7,744 bases of DNA from Eubacteriaceae bacterium UBA4266 (lineage in GTDB: Bacteria > Bacillota > Clostridia > Eubacteriales > Eubacteriaceae): contig DGWE01000075.1 in the NCBI GenBank assembly GCA_002396065.1, positions 1-7,744 of the forward strand, given 5' to 3'. This document shows positions 1-6,446 of this stretch, in pieces. The notes beneath the pieces are model-generated. The model was given only the letters and a program-made list of their open reading frames with translations, was not told the origin of the DNA and searched no databases. The stretch's first letter is position 1, and every line of letters begins with the position of its first letter. A program made the translations under genes and the position numbers.

Positions 1-7
1 ATTACGC

Positions 8-334
8 CTAACAGCCGCTTCCATCCAAAGCACACGCGGCGCCTTCCGCTTCATCGGGAACGTCCGCATCGTCGGCGTCACCAGAGACTTCATTTAAGTA
101 AGCCTGCCAATCTCTACGGACGCTGCCATCTTCAAAAACCAGCGCTGGAATGCCGATCGATTCCGTTCCGCGAATGCCTTCAAAGGTCGGCTGGGTGTCC
201 CTGAGCTTGACAAAGGTTTTTAAATTTTCCAGTCGGGAAATATCCACAAATTCATAAGCAATAGCCCGCCCATCAAATTCACCCTTGCATCTTCTGCAGT
301 GCGGGCATTGTTCCATGCCAAAAATTTTGATCAT
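8..334 (-). CDS. Glutaredoxin-like thiol-disulfide protein
   Basis: This is a 108-aa protein with a thioredoxin-fold signature. It has an N-terminal beta strand (MIKIFGM), a CPHC redox motif at residues 10-13 with a further Cys at 16, and a SIGIPAL segment near residue 60 that matches the cis-proline loop. After the fold comes an acidic, Asp/Ala/Glu-rich tail of about 25 residues ending in CALDGSGC, with two more cysteines. A role in thiol-disulfide exchange is inferred from the family; the substrate is unknown. The ATG at 334 is chosen because AAAGGAG lies 8 nt upstream. An in-frame GTG at 343 sits on top of that ribosome binding site and is unlikely to be used. The gene is divergent from the 74-aa gene at 490. 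The TAG stop is at 8-10, so anything downstream is outside the window. Confidence 0.85.
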   Translation of the reverse strand: MIKIFGMEQCPHCRRCKGEFDGRAIAYEFVDISRLENLKTFVKLRDTQPTFEGIRGTESIGIPALVFEDGSVRRDWQAYLNEVSGDADDADVPDEAEGAACALDGSGC

Positions 335-385
335 GATACACACTCCTTTCGTCGAGTTAATCTTTCAGCCTTATATTCTTTTTAT

Positions 386-414
386 ATTATAAAGATCCCG
401 CCATGATTTCGCAA
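386..414 (-). promoter_or_regulatory. Sigma-A promoter of the glutaredoxin-like gene
   Basis: Reading leftward, TTGCGA (414-409) is followed by a 17-bp spacer and a perfect TATAAT (391-386). Transcription would begin near 379, giving a leader of about 45 nt before the ATG at 334. It is back to back with the plus-strand promoter at 435-463. Confidence 0.7.
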
Positions 415-434
415 CACCAGCGCAAGATTCTGCC

Positions 435-463
435 TTGACAGTCCTTTTAATTCTTTTTATAAT
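435..463 (+). promoter_or_regulatory. Perfect consensus sigma-A promoter of the 74-aa gene
   Basis: TTGACA (435-440), a 17-bp spacer and TATAAT (458-463) match the housekeeping consensus at all 12 positions. The expected start of transcription is about 470, just before the GGAGG ribosome binding site at 475-479. The leader is therefore only about 20 nt and leaves no room for leader regulation. Confidence 0.85.
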
Positions 464-489
464 CGAATTAAATTGGAGGTTATATCAAC

Positions 490-714
490 ATGGCAGCAAT
501 ATCCATTATCGATGCGAGCCGCATCAAAAAAGTGATCGCGTCCCATTTAAACGTGCCGGTGCACGTCCACGATACCTGCGGAAGCGGGCTGTTTTTCACG
601 GTCGACAATGCTGATTCGCGAGTGACGGCTTTCTTTAAGGCCTACGCCGAAATGGAAAACCTCAATCTTTTTGTCAACGACGAGGAGACGCTCTTCTCCC
701 TCGAATTCAATTAA
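490..714 (+). CDS. Small uncharacterised protein, 74 aa
   Basis: This 74-aa protein starts at ATG 490, with GGAGG 10 nt upstream and a perfect promoter 27 nt before the start. It is the only convincing plus-strand gene in the window. It appears soluble: no signal peptide or membrane segment is seen. The middle has a His-rich strand (VPVHVHDTCG, residues 22-31) with the single Cys, and a helix follows near 43-56. The C-terminus (LNLFVNDEETLFSLEFN) looks like strand-turn-strand. The HDTCG segment and the length loosely recall small clostridial proteins annotated as RDAC family, but that is from memory and unverified. The hairpin at 735-787 ends the transcript. Strong expression is inferred from the promoter; the function is unknown. 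Confidence 0.8.
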   Translation: MAAISIIDASRIKKVIASHLNVPVHVHDTCGSGLFFTVDNADSRVTAFFKAYAEMENLNLFVNDEETLFSLEFN

Positions 715-734
715 GTTTCATCAAAAGACAAACC

Positions 735-787
735 AAAACACCCCGGAAATAATTGTAAAAAAATTACGATCATTGCCGGGGTGTTTT
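735..787. terminator. Bidirectional intrinsic terminator between convergent genes
   Basis: A perfect 12-bp inverted repeat pairs 735-746 (AAAACACCCCGG) with 776-787 (CCGGGGTGTTTT). The loop is long and AT-rich (29 nt) and contains a small TAATT/AATTA stem. The arm ends provide T-rich flanks in both directions. The element sits 20 nt after the stop of the plus-strand 74-aa gene and 11 nt after the stop of the minus-strand 150-aa gene, so it probably serves both. Confidence 0.8.
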
Positions 788-798
788 ATATGTACGCA

Positions 799-1248
799 TT
801 ACGGCGTTTCGCTTTTGGCTTTCAGGCCATCTTCACTCAATAGGTGCGCCCTTTCCCATCGCCTTATGGCCCATCTGGCCCGCCCGAGATTTTCGAGCAG
901 CATCTGCGCCGATTCGTTGTCGCTCCTAATCCGCTCCATCTGCCGGTACAGAAAACCTTCATCGACTGCAACGTGATCCCTTGATGCCATCGCGATGTTC
1001 CACTGAAGCTGAGATGCATCCTCATCGCCCTTTTCGAAAACGCGCTGGATTTTCATCTCTTCCTTTCGGATGAGGCGGTTAAGGGCGTCTTTCGCCTTCT
1101 CCCGCGTATCTTCGGACTCCGTCGGGTCCTGCATCCGCCTGATTAATGTATTGATCCTGCTGTCGAGGCGTCTCTGGGCTTCCTGCGGAATGATGGTGCC
1201 TTGGTTGCGCCCTACGATTAATTTAAGTTTTGGCTGTTCTTTTTTCAT
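799..1248 (-). CDS. Uncharacterised charged helical protein, 149-150 aa
   Basis: I do not recognise this family. After a short strand-like N-terminus (KLKLIVGRNQGTIIP) the sequence is rich in Arg, Glu, Lys and Gln and predicted mostly helical. There is an amphipathic stretch around residues 22-75 and another around 97-135 (RQMERIRSD, RARWAIRRWERAH). No membrane segment or signal peptide is present. It is the last gene of the minus-strand operon, 5 nt after the stop of the 64-aa ORF. No Shine-Dalgarno is visible before ATG 1248 or the adjacent in-frame GTG at 1251, so translation probably depends on coupling to the upstream gene. The TAA stop is followed by the shared hairpin terminator. The long open frame and operon position support a real gene. 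Confidence 0.65.
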   Translation of the reverse strand: MKKEQPKLKLIVGRNQGTIIPQEAQRRLDSRINTLIRRMQDPTESEDTREKAKDALNRLIRKEEMKIQRVFEKGDEDASQLQWNIAMASRDHVAVDEGFLYRQMERIRSDNESAQMLLENLGRARWAIRRWERAHLLSEDGLKAKSETP

Positions 1249-1253
1249 CACTA

Positions 1254-1448
1254 TTAAAAATGAATTTTAATTTGTTCAATATTTCTTTCGATGAGTTCGT
1301 CGTTCATCATGATGGTCTTGCGCATCGCATTGTCCGCAGGAATCAATGGATCCCCTGGCAGCAGCTGATAGGCGATCGCCGGACGGAACCCCGTCACCTC
1401 GCGATGATCGTGCATGCGGAGCATGGCTTCTCCTCTTTCTTCGTTCAT
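1254..1448 (-). CDS. Small uncharacterised ORF, 64 aa
   Basis: This 64-aa ORF has an ATG overlapping the TGA stop of the hydrolase as ATGA (1448-1445), the standard arrangement for translational coupling. A weak AGAGGA ribosome binding site lies about 10 nt upstream, within the hydrolase tail. The sequence has His residues near the start (RMHDHREVTG), a Pro-rich middle (QLLPGDPLIPADNAM) and a C-terminal helix (MMNDELIERNIEQIKIHF). No membrane segment or known motif is recognised. The tight packing on both sides (4-nt overlap, then 5-nt gap) is the main evidence that it is translated. Its role is unknown and the call could be wrong because the ORF is short. Confidence 0.5.
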   Translation of the reverse strand: MNEERGEAMLRMHDHREVTGFRPAIAYQLLPGDPLIPADNAMRKTIMMNDELIERNIEQIKIHF

Positions 1449-2596
1449 GAGCTTGTTTCCTCTTCTTTTTTCACTTGGGCTTTCGCAGCCGTATCCTTGG
1501 CCGCACCCGTTGCTGTATTGTCTACATTGGACGAAGGCTTAACGCTTGCGTTTTCCTGCTTCATCCTGCGGCGCCGGCGGTTAAAAAAGGCGTGGCGTCT
1601 CGCAATGTTGCGCGCCTTGCGGGTGATGCCGGCCGGCTGCGGTGCAAAATAATTTTTCTGTGCACTGTGGAAACAGTCGACAATGAACTGTCTCGCTTCA
1701 CGATGGGCACGGTCCGGAAATTCAAGCCAATTGTAAACCTTAAAATAGCAGTCAAAGGTTCTGAAATAAACCGTGATGTCCGCCGCTTTGAGCCGCTTGG
1801 CGAATTTAACCGTTTCGTAATAAAACGGGCCCTCGGTGCCCGCAATGGTGCACACCGGTGGCAGATGATCTAAAATTTTCGCCCGGGCCGGGATTGCGTA
1901 AATGGGAATGATATTGGCGTTTTTAAAGCTTTTAAGATAGCCTTCCCATCCCTTCAGCCGCGCCTTTTCGTGATCCTTGAGCCTGTAGGATTTGGCCTTT
2001 TCCTTCAGATACTGGTCGTCAATCATCGGAAAAAGCGGCATCTGGAAGGCAATGGATACCTCGCGGCGGTCTCTTGCGTAAAGGGAAACCGCAGTGGCCA
2101 GTCCGCCGCCCGCTGATTCGCCGCCGACAAAAAGCTGATCCGGGTTGATTCTGAGGGTATTCGCGTGCTCTTTCATCCAATACAACGCCAGATAAGCGTC
2201 CTCCAGCGCAGCCGGATAAGGCGCTTCCCCAGACAGCCGGTATTCCGGCAAAACGGCAACGCATTTGCCGTCGGCACAGAAACTGTCCATCAGGCCGTAA
2301 TCCTGTTCGGGCAGCCCACAGGCGTACGCGCCACCGTGAAGCCACAGCAGGCCCGTCGCATTTTTCTCCGAGCCTTCATTGGACCAGACCACCAGAACCC
2401 GAAGCAGGCTGCCGTCGCGCCTGTAAATATATTTCTGGGCCATCTGTGTCTTTTTGCCGTGCCACTTGCCGTGCAGAAAGATGTGCAGCAGATTGTTCTG
2501 CCTTTTGAAGGACATACTTAAAGACAGGGAGGGCGAAACAAAACGTTTTTTTTCTTTTGCTCCCTGCTGCTTTTTCTGATCCGTCAAAGATTTCAT
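1445..2596 (-). CDS. Alpha/beta hydrolase (HSL/Aes esterase-like) with atypical active site and basic tail
   Basis: This is a 383-aa esterase/lipase-like protein. The oxyanion-hole HGG (residues 87-89, LWLHGGAY), the PEYRLSGEAPYPAALEDA segment (117-134) and the nucleophile elbow GESAGGG (S161) are those of the hormone-sensitive-lipase/acetyl-esterase branch. The acid and base are less clear. The usual Asp/Glu-Pro-Phe/Leu loop reads GTEGPFYYET (253-262), and the usual Tyr/Gly-His-Ala-Phe segment reads DCYFKVYNW (282-290), with no His. The C-terminus carries a basic cluster (NRRRRRMK, 339-346) and then a low-complexity Ala/Lys/Glu/Ser tail of about 35 residues. ATG 2596 is preceded by GAGGA at 10-nt spacing. 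It leads an operon with the 64-aa and 150-aa ORFs. The fold is confident; activity and substrate are not. Confidence 0.85.
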   Translation of the reverse strand: MKSLTDQKKQQGAKEKKRFVSPSLSLSMSFKRQNNLLHIFLHGKWHGKKTQMAQKYIYRRDGSLLRVLVVWSNEGSEKNATGLLWLHGGAYACGLPEQDYGLMDSFCADGKCVAVLPEYRLSGEAPYPAALEDAYLALYWMKEHANTLRINPDQLFVGGESAGGGLATAVSLYARDRREVSIAFQMPLFPMIDDQYLKEKAKSYRLKDHEKARLKGWEGYLKSFKNANIIPIYAIPARAKILDHLPPVCTIAGTEGPFYYETVKFAKRLKAADITVYFRTFDCYFKVYNWLEFPDRAHREARQFIVDCFHSAQKNYFAPQPAGITRKARNIARRHAFFNRRRRRMKQENASVKPSSNVDNTATGAAKDTAAKAQVKKEEETSS

Positions 2597-2619
2597 TTCA
2601 CATCTGTCCTCACTATTAT

Positions 2620-2648
2620 TTTATAGCCCTATCTTATCAACTTTTCAA
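2620..2648 (-). promoter_or_regulatory. Sigma-A promoter of the hydrolase operon
   Basis: Reading leftward, TTGAAA (2648-2643), a 17-bp spacer and TATAAA (2625-2620) each match consensus at 5 of 6 positions. The start of transcription would be near 2613, about 17 nt before the hydrolase ATG, with the GAGGA ribosome binding site between them. Confidence 0.7.
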
Positions 2649-2717
2649 AATGGATTCAATCTTTTCACGTTATTTTTACTTCTTTTTACAGTGTCTGCTG
2701 TCTTTTTGACATTGTTT

Positions 2718-4067
2718 TTATGTCAATAGCGGTAAAAACAATTGTGCTAAGCCCAGAAAGATGAAAAATCCAAAGGTATCGGTGAGGGTCGTCAAGAAAA
2801 TCGACGAGGACAGCGCCGGATCCTGCCCGACTTTTTCGAGAATCAGTGGAATCAGATAGCCGCCGATGCCCGCGATGATCAGATTGCCGACCATCGCTAA
2901 AATAGTCACCACACCCAAATAGGCGTTGCCGTAGCGCAGCGACACGATGATCCCGGTAATCAAGCCGATCAACGCGCCGTCTAGCAGCCCCAGCAAAATT
3001 TCCTTGAACACCAGCTTCCAGTCATCCTTTAAGTTGATTTCACCGAGGGTAATCCCGCGAATCGCGACGGAAAGCGTCTGAGAACCGGCGTTGCCGCCCA
3101 TCCCAGAGATAATCGTCATGATGGAGGAGAGCGCCACGACCTGCTCGATAACCCCTTCAAACAGTGAAATCGCCGACGCGGCGATAAATGCTGTCACAAG
3201 GTTGACAATCAGCCAAGGCAGGCGGCGCTTGATCGAAACGGCAATCGGTCCGCCGATTTCTTCCTGTCCGGAAACGCCCCCCATGTGCAGGATATCTTCG
3301 GTCTGTTCGTCGACCATGACGTCCATGATATCGTCAGCGGTGATCACGCCTAAGAGCGAATGGCGCCGGTTGACAACCGCTAGCGCCGTTAAGTCGTATT
3401 TTCTCACGACCTGCGCGACGTCTTCCTGGTCCATGAGCGGATCGACGGTAATGACGTGGGAATCCATAATATCTCCGATCGTCAGGCCCGGATCCGCTGA
3501 CAAAATATCTCGGAGATCGGCCCATCCAACAAGCTGACGGGATCGGTTTAATACAAAAATTGTACTGATGACCTCTGTCTTCGGGGCAATTTCCCGTATC
3601 TTAGCTAAAGCCTGATACATCGTCAAATCCTGATACAAAGCGATGTACTCGGTGGTCATCAGGCCGCCGGCCGTATCGTCGCGGTACCCCAGCAGCACGC
3701 GCAGTTCGCGGCTGTCGCTGGCCTTCATCATGTTGAGCAGCTGTTTGCGCTGGCCGATGGGTAGATCGCCTAAAATATCGGCGATTTCGTCCTTCGGCAT
3801 GTAGGAGAAAATTATAATAATGTCGGCGTAATCCAGCTGATGCACCACGCGGGACTGCAATTCGTCGTCTGCATCCTCAAGGACATCGGCCAAAAATTCC
3901 TTATTGTTCGCGCTGAAAAACCATTTCAGGTCTTCGTCTGTAATCTCATCCTCATCCAGCACAGAGACGATGTCAGCCGAATGCATGACCTCATCGAGGA
4001 TTTCCGTATTGAGCGGCTGTCGGGCTTTTATTTTTTTAAGTAATTCTTCGTACTGTTTGTCTTCCAT
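2718..4067 (-). CDS. mgtE: MgtE-family magnesium transporter
   Basis: This is a 449-aa, full-length MgtE Mg2+ channel. Residues 1-135 form the acidic helical MgtE_N superhelix domain. Two CBS domains follow (about 136-198, beginning GGLMTTEYIAL, and 200-258, beginning IMDSHVITVDP). A connecting plug-helix region (about 259-285) leads into five membrane helices (about 286-449). The pore signature GMGGNAGSQ (322-330) and the late TTLTDTFGF with its conserved Asp (430) are present. In known MgtE proteins the N and CBS domains bind Mg2+ and close the pore when cytosolic Mg2+ is high. ATG 4067 has GGAGG 6 nt upstream. It appears to be a single-gene unit with its own promoter. The leader is too short for an M-box or similar Mg2+ riboswitch, so control is probably at the protein level. 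Confidence 0.97.
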   Translation of the reverse strand: MEDKQYEELLKKIKARQPLNTEILDEVMHSADIVSVLDEDEITDEDLKWFFSANNKEFLADVLEDADDELQSRVVHQLDYADIIIIFSYMPKDEIADILGDLPIGQRKQLLNMMKASDSRELRVLLGYRDDTAGGLMTTEYIALYQDLTMYQALAKIREIAPKTEVISTIFVLNRSRQLVGWADLRDILSADPGLTIGDIMDSHVITVDPLMDQEDVAQVVRKYDLTALAVVNRRHSLLGVITADDIMDVMVDEQTEDILHMGGVSGQEEIGGPIAVSIKRRLPWLIVNLVTAFIAASAISLFEGVIEQVVALSSIMTIISGMGGNAGSQTLSVAIRGITLGEINLKDDWKLVFKEILLGLLDGALIGLITGIIVSLRYGNAYLGVVTILAMVGNLIIAGIGGYLIPLILEKVGQDPALSSSIFLTTLTDTFGFFIFLGLAQLFLPLLT

Positions 4068-4108
4068 GTTTCGCCTCCGCGGTTGTTCTATGCGTATTAA
4101 CCGCCCCT

Positions 4109-4117
4109 ATTATAACA
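4109..4117 (-). promoter_or_regulatory. Extended -10 promoter of mgtE
   Basis: Reading leftward, TGTTATAAT (4117-4109) is a perfect extended -10 element (TGnTATAAT). No good -35 hexamer is found at 16-18 bp upstream, which suits the extended -10 class. Transcription would start near 4102, giving a leader of about 35 nt before the mgtE ATG. The rest of the 4068-4178 gap is AT-rich and shows nothing else convincing, including no clear terminator for the gene ending at 4179. Confidence 0.65.
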
Positions 4118-4178
4118 AAAACACGGGTTAAATAATGCTTTTTTATTGTAAATTTCGATTTAATCCAGACTTTACCTG

Positions 4179-4883
4179 TTATTCAAATTCCCGCGGTTCG
4201 CGGACAAGCAGAACGAAGACCACCACCAGCACGCAGACCGCAGCCGGCATCGCGTGGATGCCCCAGCGCCGCGTCAGACGATAAGAAATGAAGACACCAA
4301 CAATAAACGAAAAGATAATCCCAAGGTAGCGCAGCCCGTTGATTAACTCTTCCCGGCTTTTGTCTCGAAAGGCGCAGTGCAGCCGGTCCATCGCCGAGCG
4401 GAGATTGCCGGTACACATCGTCGTCGCAAAGCCCAAGCCTTTGAGCTTTCTGAAGCTCTGCACCTGCATCGACGAAACGAAGGCGATCAGCACGTTGGCC
4501 AGCAGATTCATCCGCGGTGTCTGTGGAATAAAGGTCACGCACATCAGCACGCAGGCTTCGCAGAAAATGATGATCTGACGCCAGTGAATGACGATTAAAT
4601 GGTGCTGATTCGCGTTCTCCGCGACGTTCTTTACCACGAGAATGCCGAGGGCGTAAACGCAGATTGGCAGCAGGTAATGCAGCGCCATGCGAAAATCACC
4701 CTTGGATAAATTGAGACTCATCAAGACAATGTTGCCCGTTTCCGCAGTAGCGAAGACCTGTCCCCGGGTCACGTAGCTGTAAGCGTCTAAAAACCCACCG
4801 ACTGACGCGAGCAGCGCCCCAAGCCGAAAGCTTTCGGAAATCATCTGCCGCTGCTTTTTCTTCAAAGACTGCTGATTAGCCAA
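4179..4883 (-). CDS. YoaK/DUF1275-family membrane protein
   Basis: This 234-aa integral membrane protein has about six hydrophobic segments (roughly 20-38, 68-85, 102-120, 126-140, 185-203, 210-228). The signature GGFLDAYSYVTRGQVF, followed by TGNIV (49-53), is typical of the DUF1275/YoaK family, whose function is unsettled. A second TGN occurs at 158-160 (GFATTMCTGNLRSAM), and both halves share the pattern Gly-x-x-Phe-Ala-Thr-x-x-x-Thr-Gly-Asn. The start is TTG at 4883: AAGGAGG lies 7 nt upstream and no in-frame ATG precedes it. A strong terminator for the thi operon ends only a few bases before the ribosome binding site, so the gene's own promoter is unclear. Transcription may depend on read-through or on a promoter upstream of the hairpin. 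Confidence 0.9.
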   Translation of the reverse strand: MANQQSLKKKQRQMISESFRLGALLASVGGFLDAYSYVTRGQVFATAETGNIVLMSLNLSKGDFRMALHYLLPICVYALGILVVKNVAENANQHHLIVIHWRQIIIFCEACVLMCVTFIPQTPRMNLLANVLIAFVSSMQVQSFRKLKGLGFATTMCTGNLRSAMDRLHCAFRDKSREELINGLRYLGIIFSFIVGVFISYRLTRRWGIHAMPAAVCVLVVVFVLLVREPREFE

Positions 4884-4903
4884 AAGAATGCCTCCTTCGC
4901 ATT

Positions 4904-4930
4904 AAAAAAGAGCCTGATTTTCAGGCTCTT
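4904..4930 (-). terminator. Intrinsic terminator of the thi operon, abutting the next ribosome binding site
   Basis: A 10-bp perfect stem (4921-4930 with 4908-4917, AAGAGCCTGA/TCAGGCTCTT) with a 3-nt loop is followed in the leftward direction by a run of six T. It lies about 90 nt after the tenI-like stop. The T run ends about 6 nt before the AAGGAGG of the YoaK gene, so it could also act inside that gene's leader. Confidence 0.85.
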
Positions 4931-5019
4931 CTATCATTGAAATTTTTCTATTGAAACTTTTCATATCATCCGTGACACATCTTATCAGACCTGCCTGTCA
5001 AATACAAGGTGTCCAAACA

Positions 5020-5634
5020 TTATTCGGGAAACTGGCGCAGACTGGCGATATAACGCGCCGGATCTGCGCAGGTCATCGCCCCGCTCATCACACAGGCGCC
5101 GTCTGCGCCGGCGCGCCGAACTTCAGCGAGCTTACTGGCATCGATGCCGCCCAAAGCGTAAACCGGGATGGCGGACTGTCTCGTGACGTCCTCTAAAAAT
5201 TTGAGTCCCCGCCCCGGCAGCCCTTTTTTACAGTCGGTGTCGTAGATATGGCTCGCCGTGATGTAGGTGCAGCCTGCCGCTTCAGCAGCTCGTGCCTGTT
5301 CGACGCTGTGGGTCGACGCGCCGAGCTGCCTAAAGCTGTGTTTCTCCGCGTCCGTCATCGCGTCAAGCACAGGCATCGGCGCGTGAAAAGCCTCTGCCTT
5401 CAGTGCAATCGCTGCCGCGACATAGGTGTGAAGGGCACAAACGACGCCGTGCCTTTCGCAGATGTCAATAACGCGTTTGGCCAGCTCGGTGTAGGCCTGA
5501 ACAGACAGATCCTTTTCTCTGAGGATGATCAAGTCCGGCCGGGCTGCTGCCAGCCGGTCGATATGAGTCAAAAAATCGGCCGTCTCGTCAAAAAAATGCC
5601 GGTTGGTGATGCAGACGATTTTAAAATCAGTCAT
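5020..5634 (-). CDS. tenI: TenI-like thiazole tautomerase (ThiE/TenI family, often annotated thiamine phosphate synthase)
   Basis: This is a 204-aa TIM-barrel protein of the ThiE/TenI family. LREKD (38-42), the THS segment (108-110), [17 protein letters not shown] (128-144) and ALGGI (160-164) fit the family. The DTDCKKG run and the His at 129 match what I recall of Bacillus subtilis TenI, where a His at this place acts in aromatising the ThiG product. The ThiE Mg2+/pyrophosphate site appears lost: the usual Asn-Asp is His-Thr (69-70), and the usual Gln-Glu-Asp after the next strand is MPV (87-89). I therefore favour thiazole tautomerase over thiamine phosphate synthase. The start ATG lies inside the end of thiG (8-nt overlap) with only a weak GGGA upstream, implying translational coupling. 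It is the last gene of the TPP-controlled operon. Confidence 0.8.
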   Translation of the reverse strand: MTDFKIVCITNRHFFDETADFLTHIDRLAAARPDLIILREKDLSVQAYTELAKRVIDICERHGVVCALHTYVAAAIALKAEAFHAPMPVLDAMTDAEKHSFRQLGASTHSVEQARAAEAAGCTYITASHIYDTDCKKGLPGRGLKFLEDVTRQSAIPVYALGGIDASKLAEVRRAGADGACVMSGAMTCADPARYIASLRQFPE

Positions 5635-6394
5635 GCAGGGTTCCCGTCGTCGGGTCCGACGGTGCGCCGCCGCGCACTAACACGCGGCCCAGTCCCGCGT
5701 GATAAGCCTTGCGCCCCGCTTCAATCGCGGATTTAAAGGCCGAAGCCATCATCGGAATATCTCCAGCTGTGGCAAGGGCGGTGTTGGCCATAATCGCGTC
5801 TGCGCCCATTTCCATCGCTTCACAGGCCTGAGACGGTCTGCCGATGCCCGCGTCGACGATGATCGGCAGGTCGATTTCGTCAATGAGAATTTGGATGAAC
5901 GCCTTGCTGGCCAGACCCTGATTGGAGCCGATCGGCGCGCCCAGCGGCATGATCGCTGCAGCGCCGGCGTCGGCCAATGCCTTGGCCGCATTCAGATCCG
6001 GGAACATATACGGCATAACGATGAAGCCTTCCTTGGCCAGCACCTTTGTCGCTTCAATGGTCATCCCGTTGTCCGGCAGCAGGTATTTGGTGTCCGGAAT
6101 GACTTCCAATTTGACGAAATCGCCGCAGCCCAGTTCACGGGCCATGTGCGCGATGCGGATGGCGTCTTCTGCGGTTCTCGATCCGGAAGTGTTCGGCAGA
6201 AGCGTGACACCCTTTGGAATGTAGTCCATGATGTTCTGTTCGCCGGGTTTGGTTCGACGGATCGCACAGGTCACAATCTGCGCGCCGGCGTGTTTCACCG
6301 CCGCGTCAATAAGTTCAAAAGAATATTTCCCGGAACCCAGAATAAAACGCGAATCAAAGGCGTGACCGCCAATCACCAGTTGATCTTTTTCCAT
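5627..6394 (-). CDS. thiG: Thiazole synthase ThiG
   Basis: This is a 255-aa protein, the usual ThiG length. ThiG joins 1-deoxyxylulose 5-phosphate, sulfur from ThiS thiocarboxylate and dehydroglycine to build the thiazole phosphate ring of thiamine in the cytosol. The substrate-binding Lys is K95 in [10 protein letters not shown]. Other hallmarks are FILGSGKY (18-24), LLPNTSG (65-71), [13 protein letters not shown] (149-161), [12 protein letters not shown] (179-190) and [12 protein letters not shown] (197-208). ATG 6394 is preferred because AAAGGGAGA lies about 7 nt upstream. An upstream in-frame TTG at 6415 precedes that ribosome binding site and would add seven residues. It follows thiS by 52 nt and overlaps the tenI-like gene by 8 nt. 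thiF and thiH are not adjacent. Confidence 0.97.
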   Translation of the reverse strand: MEKDQLVIGGHAFDSRFILGSGKYSFELIDAAVKHAGAQIVTCAIRRTKPGEQNIMDYIPKGVTLLPNTSGSRTAEDAIRIAHMARELGCGDFVKLEVIPDTKYLLPDNGMTIEATKVLAKEGFIVMPYMFPDLNAAKALADAGAAAIMPLGAPIGSNQGLASKAFIQILIDEIDLPIIVDAGIGRPSQACEAMEMGADAIMANTALATAGDIPMMASAFKSAIEAGRKAYHAGLGRVLVRGGAPSDPTTGTLHD

Positions 6395-6428
6395 TGTTTT
6401 TCTCCCTTTCAGCAATTCCTGTTAATCC

Positions 6429-6437
6429 ATTATACCA
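6429..6437 (-). promoter_or_regulatory. Possible internal extended -10 promoter before thiG
   Basis: Reading leftward, TGGTATAAT (6437-6429) is a perfect TGnTATAAT element in the thiS-thiG gap. No good -35 is seen. Transcription would start near 6422, just upstream of the thiG ribosome binding site, and would bypass the TPP riboswitch. It may be chance. Confidence 0.35.
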
Positions 6438-6446
6438 GCTGCCGCT

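Noticed and set aside
1230..1873. Plus-strand open frames opposite the hydrolase operon
   Set aside because: They are antisense to well supported genes, have no ribosome binding site and give Arg/Cys-rich, non-conserved-looking translations.
2706..2726. Inverted repeat TTGACAT/ATGTCAA around the mgtE stop codon as a terminator
   Set aside because: The stem is only 7 bp and AT-rich, overlaps the last mgtE codons, and is followed by A-rich sequence in the direction of transcription, with no T run.
4068..4117. Mg2+-sensing riboswitch upstream of mgtE
   Set aside because: The inferred leader is about 35 nt, far too short for an M-box, and none of its conserved sequence is present.
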